Shown here piece by piece: positions 24,755 through 33,481 of a stretch of 64,000 bases of DNA. The position numbers and the translations under genes were made by a program. The DNA lies in NCBI GenBank assembly GCA_029209985.1, contig JARGNZ010000004.1, forward strand, positions 1 to 64,000, given 5' to 3'. Positions within the stretch are counted from its first letter, which is position 1, and every line of letters starts with the position of its first letter. This stretch comes from Parvibaculaceae bacterium (GTDB taxonomy: Bacteria; Pseudomonadota; Alphaproteobacteria; Parvibaculales; Parvibaculaceae). The notes beneath the pieces were generated by a model. The model was not told the DNA's origin, did no database searches, and was given only the letters and a program-made list of their open reading frames with translations.

Positions 24755-25477
24755 ATGAAAATGAAAGAATTAGAACAGCGCACGGGAATTGGTCGAGAGG
24801 CTATCCGGTTCTATATTCGGGAAGGCTTGCTGGAGGAGCCAGAGCGCCCCAAGAAAAATGTGGCGATTTATTCCGAGAATCATGTTGAGCGCATTTTGCT
24901 GATCAAAAAGCTCCAAGACGAGCGTTTTTTGCCGCTGAACGTTATCAAGGATATTCTTGAACAAGAGATCACCGGCCAAGGGGATTTGGCCGCTTTTCTT
25001 GGTGTTGAATTTGCGATGTCTCTGGCACCGCGCATCCGTTCTAATGTGCTGGCGGCAACCACGCTGGGCACTCTTATGGACGAGTGCGGGTTAGCCATGG
25101 TTGATATTGAGCAAATGACCGAAGCAAATCTGATTGAGCTTGATACATTCTCTTTAACTTCCGACATTTCGTCTGAAGATGCTGCTCTTATTCGCTTGTG
25201 GGGCGATATGAAAAATGGCGGCTATGGTGCGGTTGGCATTACGGCTAGCGATTTAAAGCCATATGCGGAGGCTGCAGCCGCTATAGCAGCTTATGAAGTC
25301 GATCTATTCTATCGCCATGCAGAGGGTCGGATGGACACAGATGCTGCGGCACGGCTGGCCGCCTTGGGTGTTGAATCTACGAGGGATATGTTTGTTCTGC
25401 TGCGTGTGAAAGCAACGATGAAAGAGGTCGCTCAGCGCACGGCGATTCGTGACGCTGGTTCAGAAGATAAAAATTAA
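24755..25477 (+). CDS. MerR-family transcriptional regulator
   Basis: This 240-residue protein starts with the MerR winged helix MKMKELEQRTGIGREAIRFYIREGLL (residues 1-26), with wing residues near PKKNVAIYSENHVERILLIKKLQ. The effector domain of about 170 residues is helical and has no metal-binding cysteine pair, so it is not a metal sensor; an organic ligand or coenzyme-A ester is more likely. It directly follows the CYP153 gene and may control the ferredoxin-P450 operon. The second half is an unclassified helical domain. Confidence 0.85.
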   Translation: MKMKELEQRTGIGREAIRFYIREGLLEEPERPKKNVAIYSENHVERILLIKKLQDERFLPLNVIKDILEQEITGQGDLAAFLGVEFAMSLAPRIRSNVLAATTLGTLMDECGLAMVDIEQMTEANLIELDTFSLTSDISSEDAALIRLWGDMKNGGYGAVGITASDLKPYAEAAAAIAAYEVDLFYRHAEGRMDTDAAARLAALGVESTRDMFVLLRVKATMKEVAQRTAIRDAGSEDKN

Positions 25478-25571
25478 CCATGCTTGCCTTTATGAGGTTG
25501 ATCGAGATGCAGAGGGGGCTTTTTCTTCTGCCGCGAGAGGCGTATAAGGAGCCGATACACCTACAAAAGGT

Positions 25572-26546
25572 ATGGGAATGTCTAATTTTCTTGTCGCTGC
25601 ACTTTATAAATTTGTCCAATTGCCTGATTTCGCCGAGCGGAAAGCCCCTTTATTGGCGGTTTGCGTTGAAAATGGCGTGAAAGGGACTTTGCTGTTGGCC
25701 CGTGAAGGACTAAACGGAACGATTGCAGGGCCTGAGGCTGGCATTCGGGCGGTATTGGCCTATCTCCAAAAAGACCCGGCGTTTGCTACTTTGGTTCATA
25801 AAGAATCTTGGGCTGAAGAGATGCCGTTTTTACGGATGAAAGTACGCCTCAAGAAAGAAATTGTAACAATGGGTGTGGAGGATGTTGATCCCACCCACAT
25901 CGTCGGCACTTACGTGCAGCCGGATGAATGGAATGAGTTGATTAGCGACCCCAACGTCGTTGTTGTGGATACACGCAATGATTATGAAGTTGAGATTGGG
26001 ACGTTCAAAAATGCACTCAATCCTGCGACCACGACCTTTAGGGAGTTTCCCCAATGGGTGGCGGATCATAAGGATGAGTTGGAAGGGCGCAAGATCGCGA
26101 TGTTCTGCACGGGCGGCATTCGGTGTGAAAAATCTACGAATTACATGAAGCAGCAAGGCTACCCGGAAGTCTTCCATCTTGATGGGGGGATTCTGAAGTA
26201 TTTGGAAACTGTGCCTGAGGAGAAAAGCCTTTGGGAGGGGGAGTGTTTTGTTTTTGACCAACGGGTGTCGGTGACACATGGGTTGGAAGAAGGCACTTAC
26301 GATCAGTGTTATGGTTGTCGGTATCCGATTACGGAAGAGGACAAGCAGTCTGAGCATTATATGGCGGGCGTCTGCTGCCCACGCTGTCATGGAACATTGA
26401 CGGCTGATCAACGTAAGCGCTTCAGTGATCGCCATAAACAAATTGAATTGGCCAAAAAGCGTGGGGAGGTTCATTTGGGGGACCAGCCGGGCGAGCCACT
26501 TGATGCAGGGCCAAAAGACACGCAGTCAATCAATCGAGAGAGCTAA
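25572..26546 (+). CDS. trhO: tRNA uridine(34) hydroxylase, rhodanese family
   Basis: This 324-residue protein matches TrhO/YceA, which makes 5-hydroxyuridine at the wobble position of tRNA using oxygen. The N-terminal acylphosphatase-like domain includes [14 protein letters not shown]; the rhodanese domain starts near [16 protein letters not shown] and has the active loop [11 protein letters not shown] with Cys179. A C-terminal cysteine-rich part ([15 protein letters not shown]) looks like a zinc site, as in the family. The start is ATG 25572; an ATG two codons later (25578) is equally possible. It overlaps the following GST gene by one base (TAATG). Confidence 0.93.
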   Translation: MGMSNFLVAALYKFVQLPDFAERKAPLLAVCVENGVKGTLLLAREGLNGTIAGPEAGIRAVLAYLQKDPAFATLVHKESWAEEMPFLRMKVRLKKEIVTMGVEDVDPTHIVGTYVQPDEWNELISDPNVVVVDTRNDYEVEIGTFKNALNPATTTFREFPQWVADHKDELEGRKIAMFCTGGIRCEKSTNYMKQQGYPEVFHLDGGILKYLETVPEEKSLWEGECFVFDQRVSVTHGLEEGTYDQCYGCRYPITEEDKQSEHYMAGVCCPRCHGTLTADQRKRFSDRHKQIELAKKRGEVHLGDQPGEPLDAGPKDTQSINRES

Positions 26547-27205
26547 TGGGGCACGTTCTTTATTCTTTTCGCCGCTGTCCTTATGCCATGCGTGGGCGCA
26601 TGGCATTGATGGTGAGCGGTGTCGAGGTGGAATTGCGCGAAGTTGTGTTGCGCAATAAACCTGCGGCGATGTTGGAAGCCTCTCCTAAAGCCACTGTTCC
26701 TGTGTTGATTTGCGATGATGGCACGATTGTCGATGAGAGTTTTGACGTGATGCTGTGGGCGCTTGAGCAACATGATCCTGATCAATGGCTTGCTCCTTTG
26801 GAGGAAGACAAGGCGGCGATGCTGGCTTTGATCGCTGAGAATGACGGCCCTTTCAAACACAATCTTGACCGATACAAATATGCGACCCGCTACGAAGATG
26901 TGGATGGGACAGAGTACCGCACCATGGGGGTCGCATTTCTGGAAAAGCTGAATGACCGCTTGGCGTCGCGCGCTTATTTGTTTGGGGAACGTCTTGCGCT
27001 TGCTGACTTTGCCATCATGCCCTTTATTCGCCAGTTTCGGGTGGCGGATGCGGCGTGGTTTGATGCACAGGATTGGCCGCACCTTCGTCGATGGTTGGCA
27101 GAGCTTATGACGGGACCGCTTTTTAGTGCGGTCATGGCTAAATATGCGCCGTGGACCCCAGAGGATGCTGGTGTGGTCTGTTCTCGTGCCGCTCTTTTAG
27201 ATTAA
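26546..27205 (+). CDS. Glutathione S-transferase family protein
   Basis: This 219-residue protein has a thioredoxin-like N-terminal domain with the RRCPYAMRGRMAL active-site region (a Cys-Pro-Tyr glutaredoxin-like motif), the glutathione strand ATVPVLICDDGTIVDES with cis-Pro and Ser, and a helical C-terminal domain with LALADFAIMPFIRQF. This is the omega/YncG-like type with a cysteine active site, usually acting as a thiol transferase. It is translationally coupled to trhO by a one-base overlap, a pairing seen in other proteobacteria. Confidence 0.88.
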   Translation: MGHVLYSFRRCPYAMRGRMALMVSGVEVELREVVLRNKPAAMLEASPKATVPVLICDDGTIVDESFDVMLWALEQHDPDQWLAPLEEDKAAMLALIAENDGPFKHNLDRYKYATRYEDVDGTEYRTMGVAFLEKLNDRLASRAYLFGERLALADFAIMPFIRQFRVADAAWFDAQDWPHLRRWLAELMTGPLFSAVMAKYAPWTPEDAGVVCSRAALLD

Positions 27206-27217
27206 ATCGGTAGTGCG

Positions 27218-28117
27218 CTAGTCGTTTTTGTTTCGGCGTTGCCAATATTTTATAGGGCGGCGTAATCTCGCGAGGGCTCTCTTGACGGCGGGGGTACGCC
27301 AGCGCTGGGGAAGAGAGGGGAGCGTTGCAAAACTGCCCCCTCGTTTCAGTGTTCTCCAGACAGCCGCCCCATCTGAGCGCCAGTAGCCTTGCACAATTTC
27401 GCGGTAGAGGGCGAGGGACACCAAGATGTTGAAAACGCCGCAGTAAATCACATCAGAAAAGAAGTGTGCGCCGACAGCAATGCGGCACAGGCCCAAGAAG
27501 GCACCAAGGACGACTGCCCATTTCACCCATCGCCTGCGATTGAACGGTGCAATGAGGGCGAAGGCAACGAGGGCAAAGCCAATGGAGGCGTCGCCGGTGA
27601 CAAATGAGCAATTGGACGCGCATTCATTGACAATTTGGAAGGGGTAGGAAAACTCCGCACTGCCGCCAAATTCAACGATTTGGCGTGGGCGGGCTCTGCC
27701 CCAATTTTCTTTGAACAGGGCATTGGTGACCAAGCCGGGACCAACGACAAGAACCGCAAATGTATAAAGCCACTCAATAACCCGTTGGCGTTCGCTCACA
27801 CGGGCGCTTAAAACCCGCCACCCCAGGAAAAGGAGGTAGGCAACGGCAAGAACGAGGGTGACCTTTTTGAAGGCATTTTTATAGAACTGCTCAAACCCAT
27901 TGGCTTTGAAATAGAAGCCAATGTCGGCGCTGTAAAACAGGTTGGTGATCCAAATATCGACTGGGAAGAAAAAGACGATGGGTAAGGCGCCCATGCCGAC
28001 GAAAATGGTGCGCCAGAATATCCATGCGACCAGCGGATCTGATTTCAGTGTCTCGGCTGACCGGGTGTCTAAGCGACCCTCTGCATTTTGTTCAAGCAGT
28101 TCAGGATTCGTGCGCAT
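27218..28117 (-). CDS. PAP2-family membrane phosphatase (second of pair)
   Basis: This 299-residue membrane protein has the three phosphatase motifs of the PAP2 superfamily: KENWGRARPRQ, then CSFVTGDASIG in place of the usual PSGH, and CRIAVGAHFFSDV with the nucleophile His. The GDAS form of motif two is also found in LpxE/LpxF-type lipid A phosphatases. About six hydrophobic segments are visible. It starts inside the end of the upstream PAP2 gene (17-base overlap), so both are made together. A role in dephosphorylating lipid A, undecaprenyl pyrophosphate or phosphatidyl-glycerophosphate is likely; which one cannot be told. Confidence 0.85.
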   Translation of the reverse strand: MRTNPELLEQNAEGRLDTRSAETLKSDPLVAWIFWRTIFVGMGALPIVFFFPVDIWITNLFYSADIGFYFKANGFEQFYKNAFKKVTLVLAVAYLLFLGWRVLSARVSERQRVIEWLYTFAVLVVGPGLVTNALFKENWGRARPRQIVEFGGSAEFSYPFQIVNECASNCSFVTGDASIGFALVAFALIAPFNRRRWVKWAVVLGAFLGLCRIAVGAHFFSDVIYCGVFNILVSLALYREIVQGYWRSDGAAVWRTLKRGGSFATLPSLPQRWRTPAVKRALARLRRPIKYWQRRNKND

Positions 28118-28868
28118 CGGTGGCTCCTGTGTCTACCGCTTTGGGGGCGTGTGTAGGCAATAAATCTAACCAGCCGCGCCGTGAGAAAAGATCGGCTAAC
28201 CAATAAGAGGACATGACGCCGATGATGCCGCCGACAACAACGTCTGAGGCAAAATGTTTGCGAGCAGCAATGCGGGCGACAGCCCCAAAGAACGCCAGTG
28301 CATATAAAATGATATGCAGGGGTTTTGCAGCTTTGCGCCACAGAATGGATAAACCTGCTGCCGCTGCGAGCATTGTGGTCGCGTGGCCTGAAGGCATGGA
28401 ATAATACTTGCCGCTAAAGGTGAAGGGGGACCAGAGGCCGCGTCCCTCTAAGGCCATATACGGGCGGGCGCGTCCAATGATCGGCTTGAGCACGTCTACG
28501 AGAAGGCCGGACACGATGATGCACCCGGCCAGAAACGCGAGAATGAGGGCGAGCTTGCGGGCTTGGGCGGCGCGTGTTTCATCTGCTGTTATGTGGCTAT
28601 AGGCATAGGCGGTGCAGCCCCATGCAATGTAGGTGACGAGAAACCACAGTGAATTTCCAAAGTCATGGGCCGCGCGTAGAGCGTTAAAAAACGCGCCGGG
28701 TTCGGCAATCATGTAGCGTGAGAGTGGAAAATCGACAAACACCATGAGCAGCACCACGGCGCACAGAAGAAGAGCGAGGGTACGGTTTCGAAGGGGATGA
28801 TCTATTAAAACAGCGAGGTAGGCCCCGTCTGGAATTTTCTGTCGCAATTTGCTCAACACGCGCGTCAC
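28101..28868 (-). CDS. PAP2-family membrane phosphatase (first of pair)
   Basis: This 255-residue protein has canonical motifs: KPIIGRARP, YSMPSGHATT and ARIAARKHFASDV with the catalytic His. Six hydrophobic helices are expected, with the active site at the periplasmic face. It shares the general build of undecaprenyl-pyrophosphate phosphatases of the BcrC/PgpB type. It overlaps the second PAP2 gene, which differs in motif two, suggesting different substrates handled in one operon. Confidence 0.88.
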   Translation of the reverse strand: MTRVLSKLRQKIPDGAYLAVLIDHPLRNRTLALLLCAVVLLMVFVDFPLSRYMIAEPGAFFNALRAAHDFGNSLWFLVTYIAWGCTAYAYSHITADETRAAQARKLALILAFLAGCIIVSGLLVDVLKPIIGRARPYMALEGRGLWSPFTFSGKYYSMPSGHATTMLAAAAGLSILWRKAAKPLHIILYALAFFGAVARIAARKHFASDVVVGGIIGVMSSYWLADLFSRRGWLDLLPTHAPKAVDTGATDAHES

Positions 28869-28925
28869 CTCAAATGCCTAAAAAGGTCGCAGGCAGGATT
28901 TCGGGGACTATAACGCTAGAAGGTT

Positions 28926-28963
28926 AAAGACAGAAGGAGGCAATCGCTCTCTCTTCTGTCTTT
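28926..28963 (-). terminator. Probable terminator after the SDR gene
   Basis: AAAGACAGAAG is exactly mirrored by CTTCTGTCTTT over 11 bases, between the minus-strand SDR and PAP2 genes. The U-tract is short, so termination may be partial. Confidence 0.55.
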
Positions 28964-28993
28964 CCGTTTGAAAATTGTCTTTAATTTTGGAAT

Positions 28994-29734
28994 TTACCAG
29001 TTTTCTTTGAAAGGGCGTACGTCAATTTCGTGACTCCATGCGCTGCGTTGCTGAATGTGCAGTGCCCAAAAGGCATCGGCAATGGCATCTGGGACCAAGC
29101 TGCCTTCATCGCCCAGAGCGTCAAGGTATTCAGGTATGCGGGATTTGATGCGATCTCCCGAAATAACCCCATCTACAATCACGTGCCCGACGTGGATGCC
29201 TTGAGGGCCAAATTCGCGGGCCATAGATTGGGCGAGGTTGCGCAAGCCTGCCTTTGCAGAGGCAAAGTGCGCAAATTGGGCTTTGCCGCGCAATGAACCG
29301 GATGCGCCGGTAAAGAAGAGGTTTCCTTCTCCTTTGGGAAGTAATCTGCGAAGGGCTTCTTGGCCCACAAGAAAGGCCCCATAGGTGCAAACGCGCCAAA
29401 AATCTTCGAATATAGCTGGCGTGAGCTCTAAGAAGGGAATGATCGCATTATTGCCTGCATTATAAAGCACGGTAGCGATAGGACCTTTGCGCTCGACGGC
29501 ATCAAAGGCGGCTTTTACATCGGCTTCATTGGTCACATCGGCAGTTTGATATGCTGCGGTTCCGCCAAGGGCTTCTACTTCTGCTGCAATTTGTTTGATT
29601 TTGTCTTCGGTGCGTCCGGTGACAAAAATGGGATGGCCCTCTTTGGCAAAGCGTCTGGCCAATGCGCCGCCTAATCCGTCTGGTACGCCGGCGCCGAATA
29701 TAATAACCCAGCCCTTTTTCTCTACGTCTGACAT
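28994..29734 (-). CDS. Short-chain dehydrogenase with altered catalytic Tyr
   Basis: This 246-residue classical SDR-fold protein has the cofactor motif IIFGAGVPDGLGGALARRFA and YNAGNNAI in place of NNAG. The catalytic region reads FFTGASGSLRGKAQFAHFASAKAG: Ser and Lys are present, but the usual YxxxK tyrosine is Phe (FASAK). A subgroup of proteobacterial SDRs shares this change, so it is probably a real family trait, with either altered chemistry or a non-catalytic role. The substrate is unknown. A hairpin follows the gene. Confidence 0.82.
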   Translation of the reverse strand: MSDVEKKGWVIIFGAGVPDGLGGALARRFAKEGHPIFVTGRTEDKIKQIAAEVEALGGTAAYQTADVTNEADVKAAFDAVERKGPIATVLYNAGNNAIIPFLELTPAIFEDFWRVCTYGAFLVGQEALRRLLPKGEGNLFFTGASGSLRGKAQFAHFASAKAGLRNLAQSMAREFGPQGIHVGHVIVDGVISGDRIKSRIPEYLDALGDEGSLVPDAIADAFWALHIQQRSAWSHEIDVRPFKENW

Positions 29735-29922
29735 GTGGTTCTCCCTATGGCTGTTGTCTTGGCTCGTTGGTTCCTTTTTAGAACTATAATGAATATGGGC
29801 ATTATGGGGTAAATTACACTCCCTAGGCCCAAGTTTGTTGCAAAGAGGCGTGTTTGGGTCTGGGCGTTGTGTGTGGGGAGGCGTACAGACCCTCGGTATT
29901 TAAGTTTCAAAGGAGCATGGAG

Positions 29923-30627
29923 ATGGCAGAGGTTGTGGGGCTGAGGCATTTGGCGTTTGAAGATGCAGGTTTGCTGGCTCCCTTGTTAAGTGCGCGGGGG
30001 CACCGGCTCCGCTATATGGATATGCCGACGGCAGACCTATCGCAGTTCGACCCGCTGTCTCCCGATTTGTTGATTGTATTGGGTGGGCCTATTGGGGCGA
30101 ATGATGAGGTGACATTTCCTTATTTAGCGGTGGAAAAGAAATGGCTTCGACAACGCATGGAGGCAGATTTACCGCTTTTGGGCATTTGTCTTGGGGCCCA
30201 GTTGATGGCAAGTGCTTTAGGCGCGAAGGTTTATCCGGGGACGGCCAAAGAAATTGGCTGGAAGGCATTGTCCCTCACAGAGGCTGGTCGCGCGTCGGCG
30301 TTATGCGATATTTCAGTGTCGCAAAATGTTGTGCTGCATTGGCATGGAGACACGTTTGAGTTGCCGCAGGGGGCAACACTCCTGGCGTCCAGTGATGTTT
30401 GTCCGCATCAAGCTTTTTCATATGGTTCTAAAGCATTGGGGATGCAGTTTCATTTAGAAGCGGGTGGAGCGGATATGGAAAACTGGTTTGTTGGTCATAT
30501 TCATGAGTTGGGCGCAGAGGGGATCGACGTGTCTACATTGCGTAGAGAAAATACGCGATGGAGCGATAATTTGACATGTGCTGGCCGGGCTGTGTTTGAT
30601 AGGTGGTTGACTGAGGTAGGGCTTTAG
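29923..30627 (+). CDS. Class I glutamine amidotransferase-like protein
   Basis: This 234-residue protein has the GATase1 triad in order: Cys in LLGICLGAQLMASALGAKV, His and Glu in GMQFHLEAGG. LIVLGGPIGANDE is the conserved strand before the nucleophile. This set is typical of stand-alone amidotransferases (GMP-synthase-like or gamma-glutamyl hydrolase-like) whose partner is unknown. ATG 29923 has AGGAG seven bases before it; an ATG at 29917 is too close to that site. The next gene, an M19 dipeptidase, follows 55 bases later and may be co-transcribed. Confidence 0.85.
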   Translation: MAEVVGLRHLAFEDAGLLAPLLSARGHRLRYMDMPTADLSQFDPLSPDLLIVLGGPIGANDEVTFPYLAVEKKWLRQRMEADLPLLGICLGAQLMASALGAKVYPGTAKEIGWKALSLTEAGRASALCDISVSQNVVLHWHGDTFELPQGATLLASSDVCPHQAFSYGSKALGMQFHLEAGGADMENWFVGHIHELGAEGIDVSTLRRENTRWSDNLTCAGRAVFDRWLTEVGL

Positions 30628-30682
30628 CTTTCCTATATTGTTTTTGAAAAGTACGTGAAGCGGTGTCGAAGAGGGGGTGGAT

Positions 30683-32005
30683 ATGAGCAAGAGCTTAGTG
30701 GTGGGGGCTGCGACGTTGATGGCAGTAAGCTGCGGGGCGGCATTGCTGGCTGGTGATATTGCACAAAATGCGAAAGCGCAGGGAAAAGCTCAGGCTGCTC
30801 TTGCGGCCTCTCTCTTTGTTAGCCCTGAAGAAAAGCTTCGCATTGCTGCGCTACACGATACTCTGTTCACGTTGGATAGCCATGTTGATATTCCGGCGGA
30901 TTATACATTAACCCCGGCGAGCGATCCCGGCGTTTTGACGGCGTTGCAAGTTGATTTGCCCAAAATGGATCAAGGGCAATTGGACGGCGCCTTTTTTATT
31001 GTCTACGTCAAACAAGATGTGCGCGATGCGGCTGGCTATGCGAAGGCCTATAAAGCCGCGATGACGAAATTTGATGCCATTCATCGGATGACGGAGCATC
31101 TTTACCCTGCAGACATTTCACTTGCCTACCATCCTGAGGATGTTGAGCGCATTCAAGCAGAAGGCCGGAAGGTTGCGTTGATTGGGATTGAGAATGGGTT
31201 TGTGATCGGCACAGACTTATCGTTGCTGCAAACCTATTATGATTTGGGCGCACGATATATGACGTTGGCGCATGTGGGGCACAATGACATTGCAGACAGT
31301 TCCATGCCTAAAACAAATTTAGGGGACAGTGTGTCTGAGCATGGTGGGATTAGTGCTTTTGGTCGCAATGTTATTGGTGAGATGAACCGGTTGGGCATGA
31401 TGGTGGATGTGTCGCATATTTCTACCGATGCGATGATGCAAGCGGTTGCCTTGTCGCAGGCGCCGGTGATTGCATCTCATTCAGCGACGAAAGAATTGAG
31501 AGTGCATCCGCGTAATATGACCGACGCGCAAATGTCGGCGCTTGCTGATGCGGGTGGCGTGATGCAGGTCGTGGCGTTCTCTTCGTATCTCATTTCAAAC
31601 CCGCTGCGTGAGCAAGCTGTCTTTGCGGCTCGTACAAAATTGGCCAATGCCCAGCCAAGTGGGACATTAGATTTTTCTCAGCCTCGTGTTGTTGCTGCGT
31701 ATAGAGCGGCGATGGCAGAACTGTCGGAGGTTTACCCTCCCGCCTCTGTCTCTGATTTTGTGGATCATATTGACCACGCTGTAAAAATTATGGGCGTGGA
31801 TCATGTCGGCATTGCATCTGATTTTGATGGGGGGGGCGGTGTGCTTGGCTGGCAAAATGCATCGGAAAGTGGTGCTGTTACGGCGGAGCTGGTGAGGCGT
31901 GGTTATAGCGATCACGATATTGCGTTGATTTGGGGGGGCAATTTGTTGCGTGTTTGGGGTGAGATTGAAGAGGTCGCCCGCGCCTTACAAGAAGACGCGG
32001 GCTAA
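30683..32005 (+). CDS. M19 membrane dipeptidase (renal-dipeptidase family), exported
   Basis: This 440-residue zinc hydrolase is preceded by a signal sequence (SKSLVVGAATLMAVSCGAALLAGD), which has a cysteine at a lipoprotein-like position but a poor lipobox. Metal ligands typical of M19 are visible: LDSHVD (HxD), the bridging Glu in IGIENG, LAHVGHND, the SHS region in VIASHSATK, and the Asp in IASDFDGG. These enzymes cleave dipeptides, D-amino acid dipeptides or beta-lactam-like substrates in the periplasm. ATG 30683 has GAGGGGG before it; a GTG at 30677 is less likely. Confidence 0.9.
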   Translation: MSKSLVVGAATLMAVSCGAALLAGDIAQNAKAQGKAQAALAASLFVSPEEKLRIAALHDTLFTLDSHVDIPADYTLTPASDPGVLTALQVDLPKMDQGQLDGAFFIVYVKQDVRDAAGYAKAYKAAMTKFDAIHRMTEHLYPADISLAYHPEDVERIQAEGRKVALIGIENGFVIGTDLSLLQTYYDLGARYMTLAHVGHNDIADSSMPKTNLGDSVSEHGGISAFGRNVIGEMNRLGMMVDVSHISTDAMMQAVALSQAPVIASHSATKELRVHPRNMTDAQMSALADAGGVMQVVAFSSYLISNPLREQAVFAARTKLANAQPSGTLDFSQPRVVAAYRAAMAELSEVYPPASVSDFVDHIDHAVKIMGVDHVGIASDFDGGGGVLGWQNASESGAVTAELVRRGYSDHDIALIWGGNLLRVWGEIEEVARALQEDAG

Positions 32006-32029
32006 GAGTAAGTGTCGATTAGATGTGGT

Positions 32030-33316
32030 TTAGGTGGTGGGTCGGTGTCGCGGCTCATCGACAAACAGCACCATAATGGCGATAGACACTGACTTGAACA
32101 GTATTGCCAGCATGAAGATGAGGGATAGGTCGTATCCAAGGGATACGAGACCGCCCAGTAAGGGGCCAAGCGCCATCATTAATGATAGGCCTGTGTTCGA
32201 AACCGCAATGCGCATCGGCAAATCGTGGCGCGGGCCAAATTCCATAACCAAGTTCTGCGATGTGATTTGAAATCCCCCTAAGCCTGCGCCGAGGGCGGCA
32301 AAGACCAATGCGAAAGACCACATGCCTGTGGCGGCAAAAAGCCCCAGAGTTGCCAGCACCCATGTGCTGACGGATAGAATGTAGCCCAAGCGATTGCCTG
32401 CTTTGTCGGCGACAACCCCCCAAAAGAGATTGGTTGCTGTTTGGCATAGGAGGAAGGTGAGGGAGAGCACGGCAATGGTGCTCCCGGATAGGTGTCCGGT
32501 TGGGTCTAAGCGCTGACCAGCATAGATGACGTAAAAGGGGACTGCGATTGTGCCCAACGCGGCGGCTGAACGGGCAATGAAAAAACGTGTGAAGGCTTTG
32601 TCTTCGCGCAACAGTGCGGGAAGTTCTTTAATCCTGTTACCCAGCCGTGAGGGGGTGCGTACCTCTGGGGGTTCGGGCTCAATCACGAGGAAGAGCGTTG
32701 TGAGCCCCAAGCTTGTGAGGATGAATGAGACGAGGAAGGTGCTGGCGTAGCCGTTGCCGAGGGCGTTGGTTTCAATGAAATATTGCCCGCCGTAGTAAGC
32801 CACAGCTGCTGATGTGAGGCCCGCTGAGAAGTTGCGGAGACCTGTGAGGCGTCCTCTTAGATCAACCGGAATGACCTTTGATAAGAGGTAATTGAACATG
32901 ACCGCCTGCATGCCGTTGAATAATCCAAAGAGACATAAGAACACCATGGCCGCAATGAGGGCCCATTCTGGGCCGAGCAGCAGGCCGCTTAAAGCAAGGC
33001 CGAGCACTTGAAGGCGCATCAAGGTGCCCACAATCAAACCAACAGGGAGCACTCGTTTGCGGTGTTCGATGAGGGTGGCACCAAAAATGGAAGAAACGGC
33101 GGCTCCTAAATGTTGCACAGCCAGTGCGAGGCCAACGGCCAAATAAGAGTCTGAGAGTAAAAATATGTAGGCGGGCACAAATGTTGGTGCGTGCAATAAG
33201 CGGAAACCTGTTTGTCCAAGTAGTCCATGGATCCAATGGACAATGAAATTTCTTTTGAGGTTGGTTCTAACTTCTGCTTGATATTTTTCTTCGGCTGTCA
33301 CGTCTTGTGCTGTCAT
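32030..33316 (-). CDS. Major facilitator superfamily transporter
   Basis: This 428-residue protein has 12 hydrophobic segments in two halves, with a cytoplasmic loop of charged residues in the middle (PPEVRTPSRLGNRIKELPALLRED, about residues 217-240). The IEHRKRVLPVG segment after helix 2 resembles the MFS loop 2-3 motif. No substrate signature is evident. It converges with the M19 dipeptidase (24-base gap) and diverges from the RND efflux operon. Confidence 0.82.
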   Translation of the reverse strand: MTAQDVTAEEKYQAEVRTNLKRNFIVHWIHGLLGQTGFRLLHAPTFVPAYIFLLSDSYLAVGLALAVQHLGAAVSSIFGATLIEHRKRVLPVGLIVGTLMRLQVLGLALSGLLLGPEWALIAAMVFLCLFGLFNGMQAVMFNYLLSKVIPVDLRGRLTGLRNFSAGLTSAAVAYYGGQYFIETNALGNGYASTFLVSFILTSLGLTTLFLVIEPEPPEVRTPSRLGNRIKELPALLREDKAFTRFFIARSAAALGTIAVPFYVIYAGQRLDPTGHLSGSTIAVLSLTFLLCQTATNLFWGVVADKAGNRLGYILSVSTWVLATLGLFAATGMWSFALVFAALGAGLGGFQITSQNLVMEFGPRHDLPMRIAVSNTGLSLMMALGPLLGGLVSLGYDLSLIFMLAILFKSVSIAIMVLFVDEPRHRPTT

Positions 33317-33481
33317 GGAGCGTGCTTCTCTTTCGGGCCTGTTGATCAGGCTTGTTATGGCGTGCTTAGTGTGAGCCGTGATGAGAATACCTTATATTTG
33401 CAATGGAATCATCTAGCCAGTGAGGATGGTTGGTGCTTAGGTTGTCGTAGACTTTTAGTTATATCAGCACTGGGGCCTTTT

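Noticed and set aside
33227-33481. N-terminal extension of the RND adaptor
   Set aside because: The extra 85 residues are Cys- and Phe-rich, cover the promoter region, and come before a good lipoprotein signal.
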